Assembly (NCBI RefSeq): GCF_965216805.1
Contig: NZ_CBDCGN010000003.1
Coordinates: forward strand, 310,001 to 374,000
Direction: 5' to 3'
DNA length: 64,000 nucleotides
Source of the DNA: Panacagrimonas sp965216805
Lineage (GTDB): Bacteria; Pseudomonadota; Gammaproteobacteria; Nevskiales; Nevskiaceae
Part shown: positions 1-8,335 of the stretch, in pieces
Numbering within the stretch: position 1 is the first letter of the stretch
Layout of the letters: every line of letters starts with the position of its first letter
Made by a program: the position numbers and the translations under genes
Notes under the pieces: model-generated
Told to the model about the DNA's origin: nothing
The model's input: the letters and a program-made list of their open reading frames with translations, nothing else
Database searches by the model: none

Positions 1-117
1 GATGGAGTGGCTCTTGCTGCCCTTGATGTGCGCAACGAAACCGATGCCGCAGGCATCGTGTTCGTGGACCGGGCTGTACAGGCCGCGGGCCTGGGCTTGC
101 TGGGTCTGGTGCTGCAT
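1..117 (-). CDS. gltB: Glutamate synthase large subunit, N-terminal fragment (cut by window edge)
   Basis: The minus strand from 117 to the window edge reads 39 codons without a stop and contains GLYSPVHEHDACGIGFVA, the hallmark N-terminus of the glutamate synthase (GOGAT) alpha subunit. In the family the short propeptide is removed so that the Cys (here Cys23) becomes the N-terminal nucleophile of the class II glutamine amidotransferase domain, which releases ammonia from glutamine for transfer to 2-oxoglutarate. The ATG at 117 is preceded on its strand by an AAGG-type ribosome binding site. The rest of the gene lies outside the window. In Pseudomonas and Xanthomonas gltB commonly follows pilMNOPQ-aroKB, as here. 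Confidence 0.9.
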   Translation of the reverse strand, partial: MQHQTQQAQARGLYSPVHEHDACGIGFVAHIKGSKSHSI

Positions 118-187
118 GGCCTACCTTTGCATTGAGCAACGCGGAACCTCGGAGCATAGGCCACCGCAACTTCGATGCCAAGCAGAT

Positions 188-256
188 AATTTAGGGTCAG
201 AAACTAAATAAGCTGTGGCCGGGTGCGGCACGCTTAAATTGGGGACAGATTAATCG
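188..256. repeat. Flanking motifs of the solitary transposase-like gene
   Basis: Between gltB and the transposase-like gene lie TTTAGGGTCAGAAACTAAA (188-210 region, itself a TTTAG/CTAAA inverted repeat) and AAATTGGGGACAGATTAA (about 235-252), which runs into the gene's stop codon. GGGTCAGA- and GGGGACAGATT-type strings are often seen at the ends of solitary IS200-like/RAYT genes in Proteobacteria, so I read them as relics of element ends. This assignment rests on memory of the pattern, not on an alignment. Confidence 0.45.
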
Positions 257-966
257 CGAGGGCCGTCCGGGGTGATTCGCGCCTGCCGACGCGGGCGACC
301 GGCATGGCGGCGTACCACGCGCCGCTGAGTGCGATCAGCCAGAGCGGCCAGATAAGTCGGGTCGCCCAACGGCCAGCCCCTGAGCAGCAGCGTGGTGATC
401 GCTTCCCGCTGGGCGGGCGGCAATTCGCGGCGCAGGCGCTCCAGGTAGCGGGCTTCGCGCTCGAACGGTGTGTTGCCCAGGGTCCACAGCAGCGCATGCG
501 GAACCACCGCCGGGTCGTGCGTACCGTCGCTGTAATGCGCGCAACTGGACCAGCCATAGCGCTCCGGTCGCACCACCAGTCCGGCCAGGACCGGCAGGCT
601 GTCCAGGTAGTGCATGCAATCCAGCAAATAGAGCTCGGCCTGCAGCGGCGCACCACGGTAGCGTCCCTCCCACAGGGTGCCGTTACGCTGATGACGCCGA
701 TTGAAATACTGCACGTAGCGGCGACCCAAGGCCTGCATCATCTGCGGCAGCGCCGCGCAGGTAGCCGGGGTCAGCAGCAGATGGGCGCGATCCTCCAGCA
801 GGCAGTAGGCATGCAGATCGGTTCCGCTGCCGCGCGCCGCGTCGGCCGCCGTGGTGACCCAGTGGCGCCGGTCGTCGTCGTCACGGCAGATCGAGACGCC
901 ACCGTTGCCACGCAGCTCGACGTGGTGCGGTTCGCCGGGGACGACGAGGCGGGGCAGGCGGGCCAT
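250..966 (-). CDS. REP-associated tyrosine transposase-like protein (Y1_Tnp family), HUH motif degenerate
   Basis: A 238-residue member of the IS200-like/RAYT family: it opens with MARLPRLVVPGEPHHV and shows the family landmarks AYCL, a RRYVQYFNRR block that could hold the catalytic tyrosine, GTLWEGRY, and PERYGWSS. These proteins nick single-stranded DNA at hairpin ends. The metal-binding HUH motif, normally NHVHLLL, here reads DRAHLLL: the first His is replaced by Arg60 while His62 remains, so metal binding is probably impaired. The ATG at 966 was chosen over an upstream in-frame TTG (1017) because homologues begin MARLPR. There is no second ORF and no clear pair of REP hairpins around it. 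It is either a decayed solitary copy or a domesticated one. Confidence 0.8.
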   Translation of the reverse strand: MARLPRLVVPGEPHHVELRGNGGVSICRDDDDRRHWVTTAADAARGSGTDLHAYCLLEDRAHLLLTPATCAALPQMMQALGRRYVQYFNRRHQRNGTLWEGRYRGAPLQAELYLLDCMHYLDSLPVLAGLVVRPERYGWSSCAHYSDGTHDPAVVPHALLWTLGNTPFEREARYLERLRRELPPAQREAITTLLLRGWPLGDPTYLAALADRTQRRVVRRHAGRPRRQARITPDGPRD

Positions 967-1205
967 CGGCTGGGTTCGGGTCGGCGGAATACCGGGGGTG
1001 GATGTCCGGTCTGGCAAGCATCAGGGCGAGCACCCCGTCAGCACTGACGCTGCGGGGATCCGACCGAGGCTGGGCCAAGCCGGGCGACAGCAATGACGCC
1101 GCGAGCCCGCCGGCGGGTGGATTTCACGTAACGAGAGCGGCGGTGCGGTGGGATCGCCGTCAAGGCGAGTCGGTGCCGACCGCAGCAAGCAGCGCGGGGC
1201 TTTCA

Positions 1206-2354
1206 TCAACGCAAACGCCGGGGATCGAACAGACGTTCATGTTCGTCCAAAGCGTAGCGGTCCGTCATCCCCGCAATGTAATCGGCCACTGCGCGGGCGC
1301 GACCGGTTTCTCCGTGCTGGCCTTCGCGCTGCTGCGACTGCGCGAAAAATTCCGGTGGCATCAGCCGTGCGTCTTCGAACAGGGCCGCGAACAGCTCGCG
1401 AACCACTTTGCGGGCCTTGGTCATGACCCGGTAGACGCGGTGATGCAAGTACAGGTTGTCGCGCAGGAAGGTCTTCAATTCCCGGTTGGCGGCGCCGATC
1501 TCGGCGCTGTAAGCGATCAGCGGCTGCGATTGCCGGCGCACGTCGTCGATGTGTGTCGGCGCGGCGGCGTCAATGCGGCTGCGGCTGTGCGCGATCAGGT
1601 CGAGTACCAGGGTGTTGATGATGGCGCGGATGGTTTCGTGCCGTTCCTGCTTGGGCCCGATGCGGCCGTAAGTGGCGCGCGCCGTATCGTGATGCCGCGC
1701 AAACAGCGGCACTTCGCGCAGTTGTTCGATCTGCAGCAGGCCGGCGCGCAGACCGTCGTCGATATCGTGATTGTTGTAGGCGATCTCGTCGGCCAGATTG
1801 GCGATCTGCGCTTCCAGGCTCGGTTGGCTGCGCTCGATGAAGCGCAGCCCGACCTCGCCCAGCGTCCGCGCATTGGCCAGCGAGCAGTGCTTGAGGATGC
1901 CCTCGCGGGTCTCGAAGCACAGATTGAGGCCGCGGAACTGGGCGTACTTGTCCTCCAGTTCGTCCACCACCCGCAACGACTGCAGGTTGTGCTCGAACCC
2001 CCCGTAGGCCTTCATGCACTCGTTAAGCGCATCCTGCCCGGCATGCCCGAACGGGGTGTGTCCGAGGTCGTGCGCCAGTGAGATGGTCTCGCACAGGTCC
2101 TCGTTGAGGCGCAGCGTCCGTGCCACGCTGCGGGCGATCTGCGCCACTTCCAGGGAATGCGTCAGCCGCGTGCGGAACAGATCGCCCTCGTGATTGACGA
2201 AGACCTGGGTCTTGTACTCCAGCCGGCGGAACGCCGCGCTGTGGACGATGCGATCGCGATCGCGCTGAAACTCGGTGCGCAACGCCGGCGGCGGTTCGGT
2301 GTGTCGTCGCCCCCGACTGCGTGCCGGGTCGGCGGCGCAGGGGGCGAGGTCCAT
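1206..2354 (-). CDS. dgt: Deoxyguanosinetriphosphate triphosphohydrolase-like HD protein (dGTPase)
   Basis: A 382-residue HD-domain phosphohydrolase that cleaves dNTPs, classically dGTP to deoxyguanosine and triphosphate, and so acts on nucleotide pool balance. Visible motifs are FRRLEYKTQVF, the first metal His in RTRLTHSLEVAQIAR, and the HD pair in HDLGHTPFGHAGQ. The length fits the shorter dGTPase-like proteins (about 380 residues) rather than the roughly 500-residue E. coli enzyme. Its ATG overlaps the aroB stop in a TGATG arrangement, so it is translationally coupled as the last gene of aroK-aroB-dgt. The reading frame stays open far upstream, but that is only the opposite frame of aroB. 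Confidence 0.93.
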   Translation of the reverse strand: MDLAPCAADPARSRGRRHTEPPPALRTEFQRDRDRIVHSAAFRRLEYKTQVFVNHEGDLFRTRLTHSLEVAQIARSVARTLRLNEDLCETISLAHDLGHTPFGHAGQDALNECMKAYGGFEHNLQSLRVVDELEDKYAQFRGLNLCFETREGILKHCSLANARTLGEVGLRFIERSQPSLEAQIANLADEIAYNNHDIDDGLRAGLLQIEQLREVPLFARHHDTARATYGRIGPKQERHETIRAIINTLVLDLIAHSRSRIDAAAPTHIDDVRRQSQPLIAYSAEIGAANRELKTFLRDNLYLHHRVYRVMTKARKVVRELFAALFEDARLMPPEFFAQSQQREGQHGETGRARAVADYIAGMTDRYALDEHERLFDPRRLR

Positions 2355-3496
2355 CAGACCGAGACGGCGAAAGCGTGCGCGGGGCCGGCCCCTCCAGGCC
2401 CGGCGCCGCAGAACTTGTCCAGGGTGGCCTCCAGCGCGGCCTCGTCGAAGTCGGCAGACAGCACGGCCTCGCCGATGCTGCGCAACAGCACCAGACGCAG
2501 CTTGCCGCCCTTGACCTTCTTGTCCAGACCCATGATGCGATGGAAGTCCGCGGGCTGCATGCCTTCTGGCGGCAGGGTCGGCAAACCCACCCGTCCGAGC
2601 AGACGGGTGGCACGGTCCAGTTCGATGGCCTTGATCCACCCCATTCGATGGGACAGGTCCGCGGCCATGCACATGCCGGTGGCAACGGCTTCGCCGTGCA
2701 GCCATTCGCCGTAACCGCTGAAGGTCTCGATGGCGTGGCCAAAGGTATGGCCCAGATTGAGCAGCGCGCGCGGTCCGCCGGAGACGCTCTCGCGTTCGTC
2801 CAGACCCACGATGCGCGCCTTGATGGCGCAGCAGCGCTCGATGGTTTCGGCGACGAACTGGGGCTCCAGCGCCAGGATGCGATCCAGGTTCTTTTCCAGC
2901 CACCCGAACATGATGGGATCGGCCAGCAGCCCGTACTTGATGACTTCGGCCAGGCCCGCGCGCAACTCGCGCGGCGGCAGGGTGGACAGGGCCTGGGTGT
3001 CGGCGATCACCGCGATGGGCTGGTGGAACGCGCCGATCAGGTTCTTGCCGCGCTCGTGATTGACTGCGGTCTTGCCGCCGACCGAAGAATCGACCTGGGC
3101 CAGCAAGGTGGTGGGAATCTGCACGAAGTCGATGCCACGCTGGTAGACCGCCGCACAGAAACCCGCGAGATCGCCGATGACGCCGCCGCCCAGGGCGATC
3201 AGCGCGGCGTCGCGACCCAGCCGCGCCGACAGCATCCAGTCCAGCACGCGGCCGGCCTGGTCCCAGCTTTTCTCCGACTCGCCGGGCTCCAGGATCAGAC
3301 ATTGCTCGTCCGCCAGGCGCAGCGCCGTCTGCACCGCGGCCAGGTGATGGTCCGCCACGTGGCGATCGGTCAGCAGCATCGCACGGCGACCGCGCAGGGC
3401 CTGATAGCTGGCGGCATCTGCCAGCAAGCCGCTGCCGATCCGAATCTGATAGCTGCGGGTGCCGAGTTCGACGTTTAGGATGCGGGAGGTCGTCAT
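2354..3496 (-). CDS. aroB: 3-dehydroquinate synthase
   Basis: A 380-residue cytoplasmic, NAD- and metal-dependent enzyme that converts DAHP to 3-dehydroquinate, the second step of the shikimate pathway to aromatic amino acids and folate. Family signatures are the NAD-binding GGGVIGDLAGFCAA, PTTLLAQVDSSVGGKTAVN with catalytic lysines, and the metal ligand region LNLGHTFGHAIE. The length is typical. The ATG at 3496 overlaps the aroK stop by four bases (ATGA), and the 3' end overlaps dgt, so aroK-aroB-dgt reads as one coupled operon. Confidence 0.97.
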   Translation of the reverse strand: MTTSRILNVELGTRSYQIRIGSGLLADAASYQALRGRRAMLLTDRHVADHHLAAVQTALRLADEQCLILEPGESEKSWDQAGRVLDWMLSARLGRDAALIALGGGVIGDLAGFCAAVYQRGIDFVQIPTTLLAQVDSSVGGKTAVNHERGKNLIGAFHQPIAVIADTQALSTLPPRELRAGLAEVIKYGLLADPIMFGWLEKNLDRILALEPQFVAETIERCCAIKARIVGLDERESVSGGPRALLNLGHTFGHAIETFSGYGEWLHGEAVATGMCMAADLSHRMGWIKAIELDRATRLLGRVGLPTLPPEGMQPADFHRIMGLDKKVKGGKLRLVLLRSIGEAVLSADFDEAALEATLDKFCGAGPGGAGPAHAFAVSV

Positions 3497-4023
3497 AGGG
3501 GTCCGGCCGCGCTGCGCTCCAGGTGCTGCTCGATGTCGCGTACCAGCATCTTGGTGTTGCGGCCGTCGGTGGTCAGCACAAGGTCGGCGATTTCGCGGTA
3601 GAGGGGATCGCGGAAGTTCAAAAGATTCTGCAGGATTTCGCGCCGGTCCGCGCCGGTGCGCAGCAGCGGTCGATGGCCCGAACGCGACGTGCGTGCAAGC
3701 TGTTGGTCGACACTGGCATGCAGGTAAACCACAAAACCGTGCGCCGCAAGATTGCGACGGTTATCGGGATCCAGAACGGCGCCGCCGCCGGTGGCGAGCA
3801 CCACACCGTCGAGCCGACACAGCGCCGCGATGACGCAGCGCTCGCGCTTGCGGAAGCCGCACTCGCCTTCCTTCTCGAAAATGTACGGGATATCGACCCC
3901 GGTGCCGGCCTCGATCTCGTGGTCGCTGTCGACGAAGGTCATGCCGCGCGCGAGCGCCAGCCGTCTGCCGACCGTGGTCTTGCCGGCCCCCATCGGGCCC
4001 ACCAGAAAGATATTGCCGCGCAA
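3493..4023 (-). CDS. aroK: Shikimate kinase
   Basis: A 176-residue P-loop kinase that phosphorylates shikimate with ATP. It shows the Walker A motif GPMGAGKTT near residues 9-17, the shikimate-binding FVDSDHEIE, the GECGFRKRE segment, the ATGGGAV substrate loop, and a lid Arg in the RPLLRTG segment. Position 4023 gives a TTG start; no in-frame ATG precedes the P-loop, so TTG is the likely initiator. It is followed by aroB with a four-base overlap. The pilQ-aroK gap of 312 bases carries a strong hairpin and a TATAAT box. Confidence 0.95.
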   Translation of the reverse strand: MRGNIFLVGPMGAGKTTVGRRLALARGMTFVDSDHEIEAGTGVDIPYIFEKEGECGFRKRERCVIAALCRLDGVVLATGGGAVLDPDNRRNLAAHGFVVYLHASVDQQLARTSRSGHRPLLRTGADRREILQNLLNFRDPLYREIADLVLTTDGRNTKMLVRDIEQHLERSAAGPL

Positions 4024-4120
4024 GGATGCTTCGCCAGGTTCCCGAGCCAGATCCGTCGCGACGCGCCGGACTCGGCGTCGGCGTGCCGACGGACCGGGCG
4101 CGACGCACCGGAAAACCTGG

Positions 4121-4160
4121 ATTATAAGCGCGCTGCGGCTGCTGCTCCGCCGCAGCGCGC
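4121..4160 (-). terminator. Hairpin between pilQ and aroK, with an adjoining TATAAT
   Basis: Positions 4128-4139 (GCGCGCTGCGGC) and 4149-4160 (GCCGCAGCGCGC) form a perfect 12-bp inverted repeat with a 9-base loop. Read on the minus strand it lies downstream of pilQ and is followed by TTATAATCC, so it may end pilus transcripts although the T tract is weak. The same bases contain a perfect TATAAT (4126-4121, minus), a possible -10 box for aroKB with about 90 bases of leader, but no good -35 lies at the usual distance. The remainder of the 4024-4335 gap shows no gene. Confidence 0.5.
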
Positions 4161-4335
4161 TTGTGGTCGGCGCCAGGAGCCTGGGCGGTAGAAACGCGCG
4201 CGGCTGCGGCTGCGCCCTTTCGGCCGGATTTCCCGCTGCGCCTCGTTAAACAGAACCACTATTCGCCTCGACGCATCGAAAAATCCGACTCGAAACGGCT
4301 TTGCCTCGCCTGCACAGTTCCAACCGCCCGGGCTC

Positions 4336-6513
4336 CTAGCGGACGCTGAGGCCCTCTTCGAGAATCTTGGGCGTGACGAAGATCAGCAGCTCGTCCTTGT
4401 TGTTGACCGTCAGCCGGTTGCGGAACGCCGCGCCCAGAATGGGGATGTCGCCCAGGAAGGGCACCTTGCTGACGTCGTTGCGGTTTTCCTGCACGAAGAT
4501 GCCGCCCAAGACCACCGTGGCGCCGTTGTCCACCAGGGCCTGGGTGTTGACCTCGCGGGTGTTGATGGCCGGGGCCGACCCGCCGTCGCCGGTCGGCACG
4601 ATCTCGCCGACGTTATCCTGCGTGACGGCCAAGTCCATGATCACACGATTGTCCGGCGTGATCTGCGGCGTCACCGTCAGGCTCAGCACCGCTTTCTTGA
4701 ACTGGATGTTGGTGGCACCGCTGGACGAGGACTGCTGGTAGGGAATTTCCACGCCCTGCTCGATCGAGGCCTGCTTGGCGTTGGCGGTGAGCACGCGCGG
4801 GCTCGACACCACTTCGCCGCGGCCTTCGGCCTGCAATGCGGACAGCTCCAGGTCCACCAGGTAATCCGAACCCAGCACCGCCAGTGCGATGCGACCGGCG
4901 TTGTTGCTGGCCGGCAGACTGACGTTGAAGCGATCGTTCAGGTTGCCGACACCCACCGGGAACCCGTTGTTGAGGAAGTCCTGCACCCGACCATCGTTGG
5001 CCTGCGCGCTGCCGGAAGTGCTGATCAGACCGTTGTTGCCGTTGCGGCCCACGGCGCTCACGCCGAAGCGCGCCCCGAGTTCGCGGCTGTAATCGTTGTT
5101 GGCGATGACGATGCGCGACTCGATCAGCACCTGCTTGACCGGAATGTCGAGCTTGGCGATCAGGGCGCGCACGCTTTCGATGGTCTCGCGCGTATCGCGA
5201 ATCAGCAGCGCGTTGGTGCGCTCGTCGATGTTCACGCTGCCGCGATCTGACAGAATGCTGGCATCGCCGGCTTTGAGCAACGCCGCCACGTCGGCCGCCT
5301 TGGCGTAGTTGACCTGCAACAGCTCGGTACGCAGCGGCGACAATTCGGTCTGCTGTTTCTGCGCTTCCAGTTCCACCTTGTCGCGCTCGGCGATCTCGGT
5401 GAGCGGCGCCACCAGCATCACATTGCCTTCCTGGCGCATGCCCAGGCCCTTGGTGCGCAGGATGATGTCCAGCGCCTGATCCCAGGGCACGTTCTGCAGC
5501 CGGATGGCGATCTCGCCGCTGACCGAATCCGACACCACCATGTTGGTGCCGGCGACGTCGGCGATGATCTGCAGCAGGGAGCGGATGTCCACGCTCTGGA
5601 ACGACAACGAAATGCGCTCGCCGGTGTATTCCGGCTCCTGCAGTTGCTGCTCGGCCAGCTTCTCCGGCGACAGCGGCTGCAGCTCGATGGTGAACAGATT
5701 GCCCGACTGATAGGCGACCTGCTCGAAGTCGGTGCCGCTGACCGGAGTCACCACCACCTCGGCATTGATGCCGACGCGCGAGGTGTCGACAAACTTCACC
5801 GGGGTTGCGAAATCCAGTACGTCCAGACGGCGCACCAGCGCTTCGGGCACTTCGGCGTTCTTGAACCGCGCCACGATCCTGCCGCCCTGCTGGGTCACGT
5901 CCACTGGCGTGGCGGTGTCGCTCATCGAGATCACCACCCGGCCTTCGCCCTTTTCGCCGCGGCGGAAGTCGATGCTGGTAAGGCTAGGCTGCGGCTGCGG
6001 CGGTGGCGGCGGAGCCGCTGCGGGCGCGTCCTCGGCCGTCGCCGCCGCAGGGGAATAGCTGGGTCCCGCGCCTGCGGGCCCGTCCACGGTCAGGAAGATG
6101 CGGTTGCCGTCGATGCGTACGGAGTGGGTGGTGGCCTGACTCAGCTCCAGCACCAGGCGAGTGCGACCGTCGGCTTCGGCGGCCGCCACCGCGCGGGTGG
6201 CACCGATGTTGAGCCGCTTGTAACGCTCGGCCACGGCCAGACGGGTATCGGGAAGATCCAGGGACAGGCGCGGCGGTTGATCCACCGTGAACACCACCGG
6301 CTCGGGCGCGGCTTCCGACAGCGTCAGGGTCAGCAGCATGCGCTCGCCTTCCAGCCCCACCGCGTCGATCGACTGCAAGGCTCTGCCCGACTGGGCCACG
6401 GCCGGCAGCGTCGCCAGCAGGCCGGCACAGGCCACCAGTCCGCACAAGGTCGCGCGCACCGTCGCGGTCAGGCGACTTCCCCCCTTCGCTGCGACTTCGG
6501 ATCGGGTCATCAT
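4336..6513 (-). CDS. pilQ: Type IV pilus outer membrane secretin PilQ
   Basis: A 725-residue secretin that forms the outer membrane channel through which the type IV pilus passes. After a signal peptide ending near LPAVAQ there are two AMIN-type peptidoglycan-binding segments (about residues 45-280) joined by a Pro/Ala-rich linker, a secretin N-domain (LSFQSVDIRSLLQIIADVAGTNMVV, then NVPWDQALDIIL), and the C-terminal secretin domain with VEQGVEIPYQ, VTPQITPDNRVIMDL and VPFLGDIPILGAAFR. The ATG at 6513 is preferred to a GTG at 6522 because the AGGGAG ribosome binding site lies correctly before 6513 but directly abuts 6522. It is the last gene of pilMNOPQ. Confidence 0.96.
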   Translation of the reverse strand: MMTRSEVAAKGGSRLTATVRATLCGLVACAGLLATLPAVAQSGRALQSIDAVGLEGERMLLTLTLSEAAPEPVVFTVDQPPRLSLDLPDTRLAVAERYKRLNIGATRAVAAAEADGRTRLVLELSQATTHSVRIDGNRIFLTVDGPAGAGPSYSPAAATAEDAPAAAPPPPPQPQPSLTSIDFRRGEKGEGRVVISMSDTATPVDVTQQGGRIVARFKNAEVPEALVRRLDVLDFATPVKFVDTSRVGINAEVVVTPVSGTDFEQVAYQSGNLFTIELQPLSPEKLAEQQLQEPEYTGERISLSFQSVDIRSLLQIIADVAGTNMVVSDSVSGEIAIRLQNVPWDQALDIILRTKGLGMRQEGNVMLVAPLTEIAERDKVELEAQKQQTELSPLRTELLQVNYAKAADVAALLKAGDASILSDRGSVNIDERTNALLIRDTRETIESVRALIAKLDIPVKQVLIESRIVIANNDYSRELGARFGVSAVGRNGNNGLISTSGSAQANDGRVQDFLNNGFPVGVGNLNDRFNVSLPASNNAGRIALAVLGSDYLVDLELSALQAEGRGEVVSSPRVLTANAKQASIEQGVEIPYQQSSSSGATNIQFKKAVLSLTVTPQITPDNRVIMDLAVTQDNVGEIVPTGDGGSAPAINTREVNTQALVDNGATVVLGGIFVQENRNDVSKVPFLGDIPILGAAFRNRLTVNNKDELLIFVTPKILEEGLSVR

Positions 6514-6535
6514 GGGTAGCACGCTCCCTAAAGTT

Positions 6536-7048
6536 CTATTCCGCCAGCGCCAGCGTGGCCGGACGCGAAATCCAGCCGCCGAACCCGTCGGGGATGATTT
6601 CGGCCAAGGTGATTTCGGATTCGGCGATCGCTTTGATTTCGCCGTAGTTCTGCCCCATGTGGTTGCCCACCGACACGCGGTGGATCACCCCGTCGGGGGC
6701 CTTGACCAGGGCGAACACGGCCTTGTTGGTCTCGATGATGCCCTGCATGCGCAGCGCGTCCAGCGGGAAGTCTTCCAGCGGTTCGCGCGAACGGTCCATG
6801 TCCGGCCGCGGCCCGCCACCCACCTGCGCCTCGGCATCGGGCTGCGCCTGCTGAAACGGATCGCGCCGATCGGCCGGTTCGTAGGTGAAGGATTCGAACT
6901 GCTTGATCTGCGGGATCGGCTCGATCTGTTGCGACTTGCGGCTCTTGACCTCGGCCACACGCTGCTCCAGGTCTTCCATGCCACTGCTGCAGGCCGTTAG
7001 CGTCAGCACCACGCCGGGCAGCAGGTATTTCGTCGGACTCCGGCGCAT
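6536..7048 (-). CDS. pilP: Type IV pilus assembly lipoprotein PilP
   Basis: A 170-residue inner membrane lipoprotein. The lipobox TLTAC places the acylated Cys at residue 20. In the family PilP links the inner membrane PilNO dimer to the secretin N-domains, and the DRRDPFQ segment and C-terminal beta domain (MQGIIETNKAVFALVKAPDG, then VGNHMGQNYG) are typical. It lies between pilO (3 bases upstream) and pilQ within pilMNOPQ. ATG start. Confidence 0.95.
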   Translation of the reverse strand: MRRSPTKYLLPGVVLTLTACSSGMEDLEQRVAEVKSRKSQQIEPIPQIKQFESFTYEPADRRDPFQQAQPDAEAQVGGGPRPDMDRSREPLEDFPLDALRMQGIIETNKAVFALVKAPDGVIHRVSVGNHMGQNYGEIKAIAESEITLAEIIPDGFGGWISRPATLALAE

Positions 7049-7051
7049 GGC

Positions 7052-7741
7052 TTAGCGTCTCCTCGCCCGATTCTGTTCGGCCTGCTTGGCCGCCGCCACC
7101 GCTTCGACTTCCTCGTCGTCCAGATAGCGATAGGTCTTGGCGACGGCGGTCATGCGCAGATCGTCGGGCGACAGCGGCGCCAGATTGCCGGACCGTCCGC
7201 CGGCAGTGGCCTTGGCCGCACGGATTTCCACTTCGTCGATGGTGACGATACGCGGCAGCGACGACACCCCGCTGACGAAACTGCCCATCTCGTGATAACT
7301 GCCGGTGACGACGATCTTGTTCGGAATCTCCGCGTAGAAATCCTTGAGGATGTCCGGCTGCGGCTGAAACAATTCTTCGTCCAGGCTGCTGGCAACGCGG
7401 GTCTGGCTGATGTCGTTGAGCAGGTTGGCCACTTCGCTGCGACTCGGAAGCTGCTTGAGCATGGCGCCGAACGAACGTTCCATCTCGCGCAGCTGATCCT
7501 TGTACGCGTCCAGTGCCACCACCTTCTTCTGCTTGCGCTCGAACTCCTTGAACAGCGCGACTTCCTGTGCGCGGGCGGCGTCCAGCTCGTCGCTCATCGG
7601 CATGATCTTGAACCACAGACCCGCGGCGACGATCAGCACCGCGAGCAGGATCGCGGCGGCGAAATGAACCCAGTTCGGCCAGATCCCCGGGTTCTGGATA
7701 TCCAGGGTCTGGAGGTCGCGGATTGCATCCTGGAGATTCAT
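7052..7741 (-). CDS. pilO: Type IV pilus inner membrane protein PilO
   Basis: A 229-residue bitopic membrane protein with a short cytoplasmic N-terminus, one membrane helix (about residues 27-46, WVHFAAAILLAVLIVAAGLW), a coiled-coil stalk and a periplasmic ferredoxin-like domain ending in a charged Arg-rich tail. It pairs with PilN and PilP to form the alignment complex. Its ATG overlaps the pilN stop by four bases (ATGA), which indicates translational coupling and fits the expected equal amounts of PilN and PilO. Confidence 0.95.
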   Translation of the reverse strand: MNLQDAIRDLQTLDIQNPGIWPNWVHFAAAILLAVLIVAAGLWFKIMPMSDELDAARAQEVALFKEFERKQKKVVALDAYKDQLREMERSFGAMLKQLPSRSEVANLLNDISQTRVASSLDEELFQPQPDILKDFYAEIPNKIVVTGSYHEMGSFVSGVSSLPRIVTIDEVEIRAAKATAGGRSGNLAPLSPDDLRMTAVAKTYRYLDDEEVEAVAAAKQAEQNRARRR

Positions 7742-8328
7742 TCCTCGATCTCCTCGCCATCAACCGTGGTGTCGGGGCTGTCGCCGGGCTTGGTGAGATT
7801 CCTGACCTGCAGGGTGAAGTCGCTGCGCCGCGCCGCGCCGGTTTCCGAGGTCTTGATCACCACCAGCCGCGGGTCCTCGAACCAGGGCGAGGCTTCCAGA
7901 TTCTTCATGTACGTGGACACCCGCCCGTTGGACTCGGCGGCGCCTTCGACCGTCACCGCAGCCCCGCTCTGCTTGATCACGGTGATGGTGACGCCGTCGG
8001 GCAGGGTGTTGACGATCTCGTCGAAGAAATGAACCGTGGCGCTGCGAGACGCCTGCAGTTCCTCGATCACGCGCATGCGCGCCAGCAGGTTGCTTTTGAC
8101 CTTCTCCAGCTCCTCGATCTCCTTGATCTTCTGGTCGACCTCGGCAATCTGCTGCTTGAGATAGTTGTTGCGATCGTTCTGCGTTCCCAGCGCGTTGCTC
8201 ATGACCACGTAAGCCAGGCCGAACACGGCGATGCCGACGAGCGCGCCCAGCACCATCAGGGCGGTGAAGCGCTGCTTGCGCAGTTCGCGGCGCTTGGTGC
8301 GCCAGTCGAGGAGGTTGATCTTGGTCAT
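7738..8328 (-). CDS. pilN: Type IV pilus inner membrane protein PilN
   Basis: A 196-residue protein that begins MTKINLLDWRTKRREL, the conserved cytoplasmic peptide that binds the groove of PilM. A single membrane helix follows (about residues 23-47), then a coiled coil (NNYLKQQIAEVDQKIKEIEELEKVK) and a periplasmic domain that dimerises with PilO. It starts 7 bases after pilM and overlaps pilO by four bases. Confidence 0.95.
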   Translation of the reverse strand: MTKINLLDWRTKRRELRKQRFTALMVLGALVGIAVFGLAYVVMSNALGTQNDRNNYLKQQIAEVDQKIKEIEELEKVKSNLLARMRVIEELQASRSATVHFFDEIVNTLPDGVTITVIKQSGAAVTVEGAAESNGRVSTYMKNLEASPWFEDPRLVVIKTSETGAARRSDFTLQVRNLTKPGDSPDTTVDGEEIEE

Positions 8329-8335
8329 GGGCCCC

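Noticed and set aside
304..1047. Plus-strand long open frame across the transposase-like gene
   Set aside because: It is the antisense frame of the RAYT-like gene, with no ribosome binding site and no family resemblance.
1206..3302. A 698-codon open frame covering dgt and most of aroB
   Set aside because: Only the part downstream of 2354 resembles a protein family; the upstream part is a shifted frame of aroB, kept open by high GC content.
3353..3364. CGCCACGTGGCG palindrome in aroB as a parS site
   Set aside because: It shares only the CCACGTGG core; the flanking bases do not match parS.
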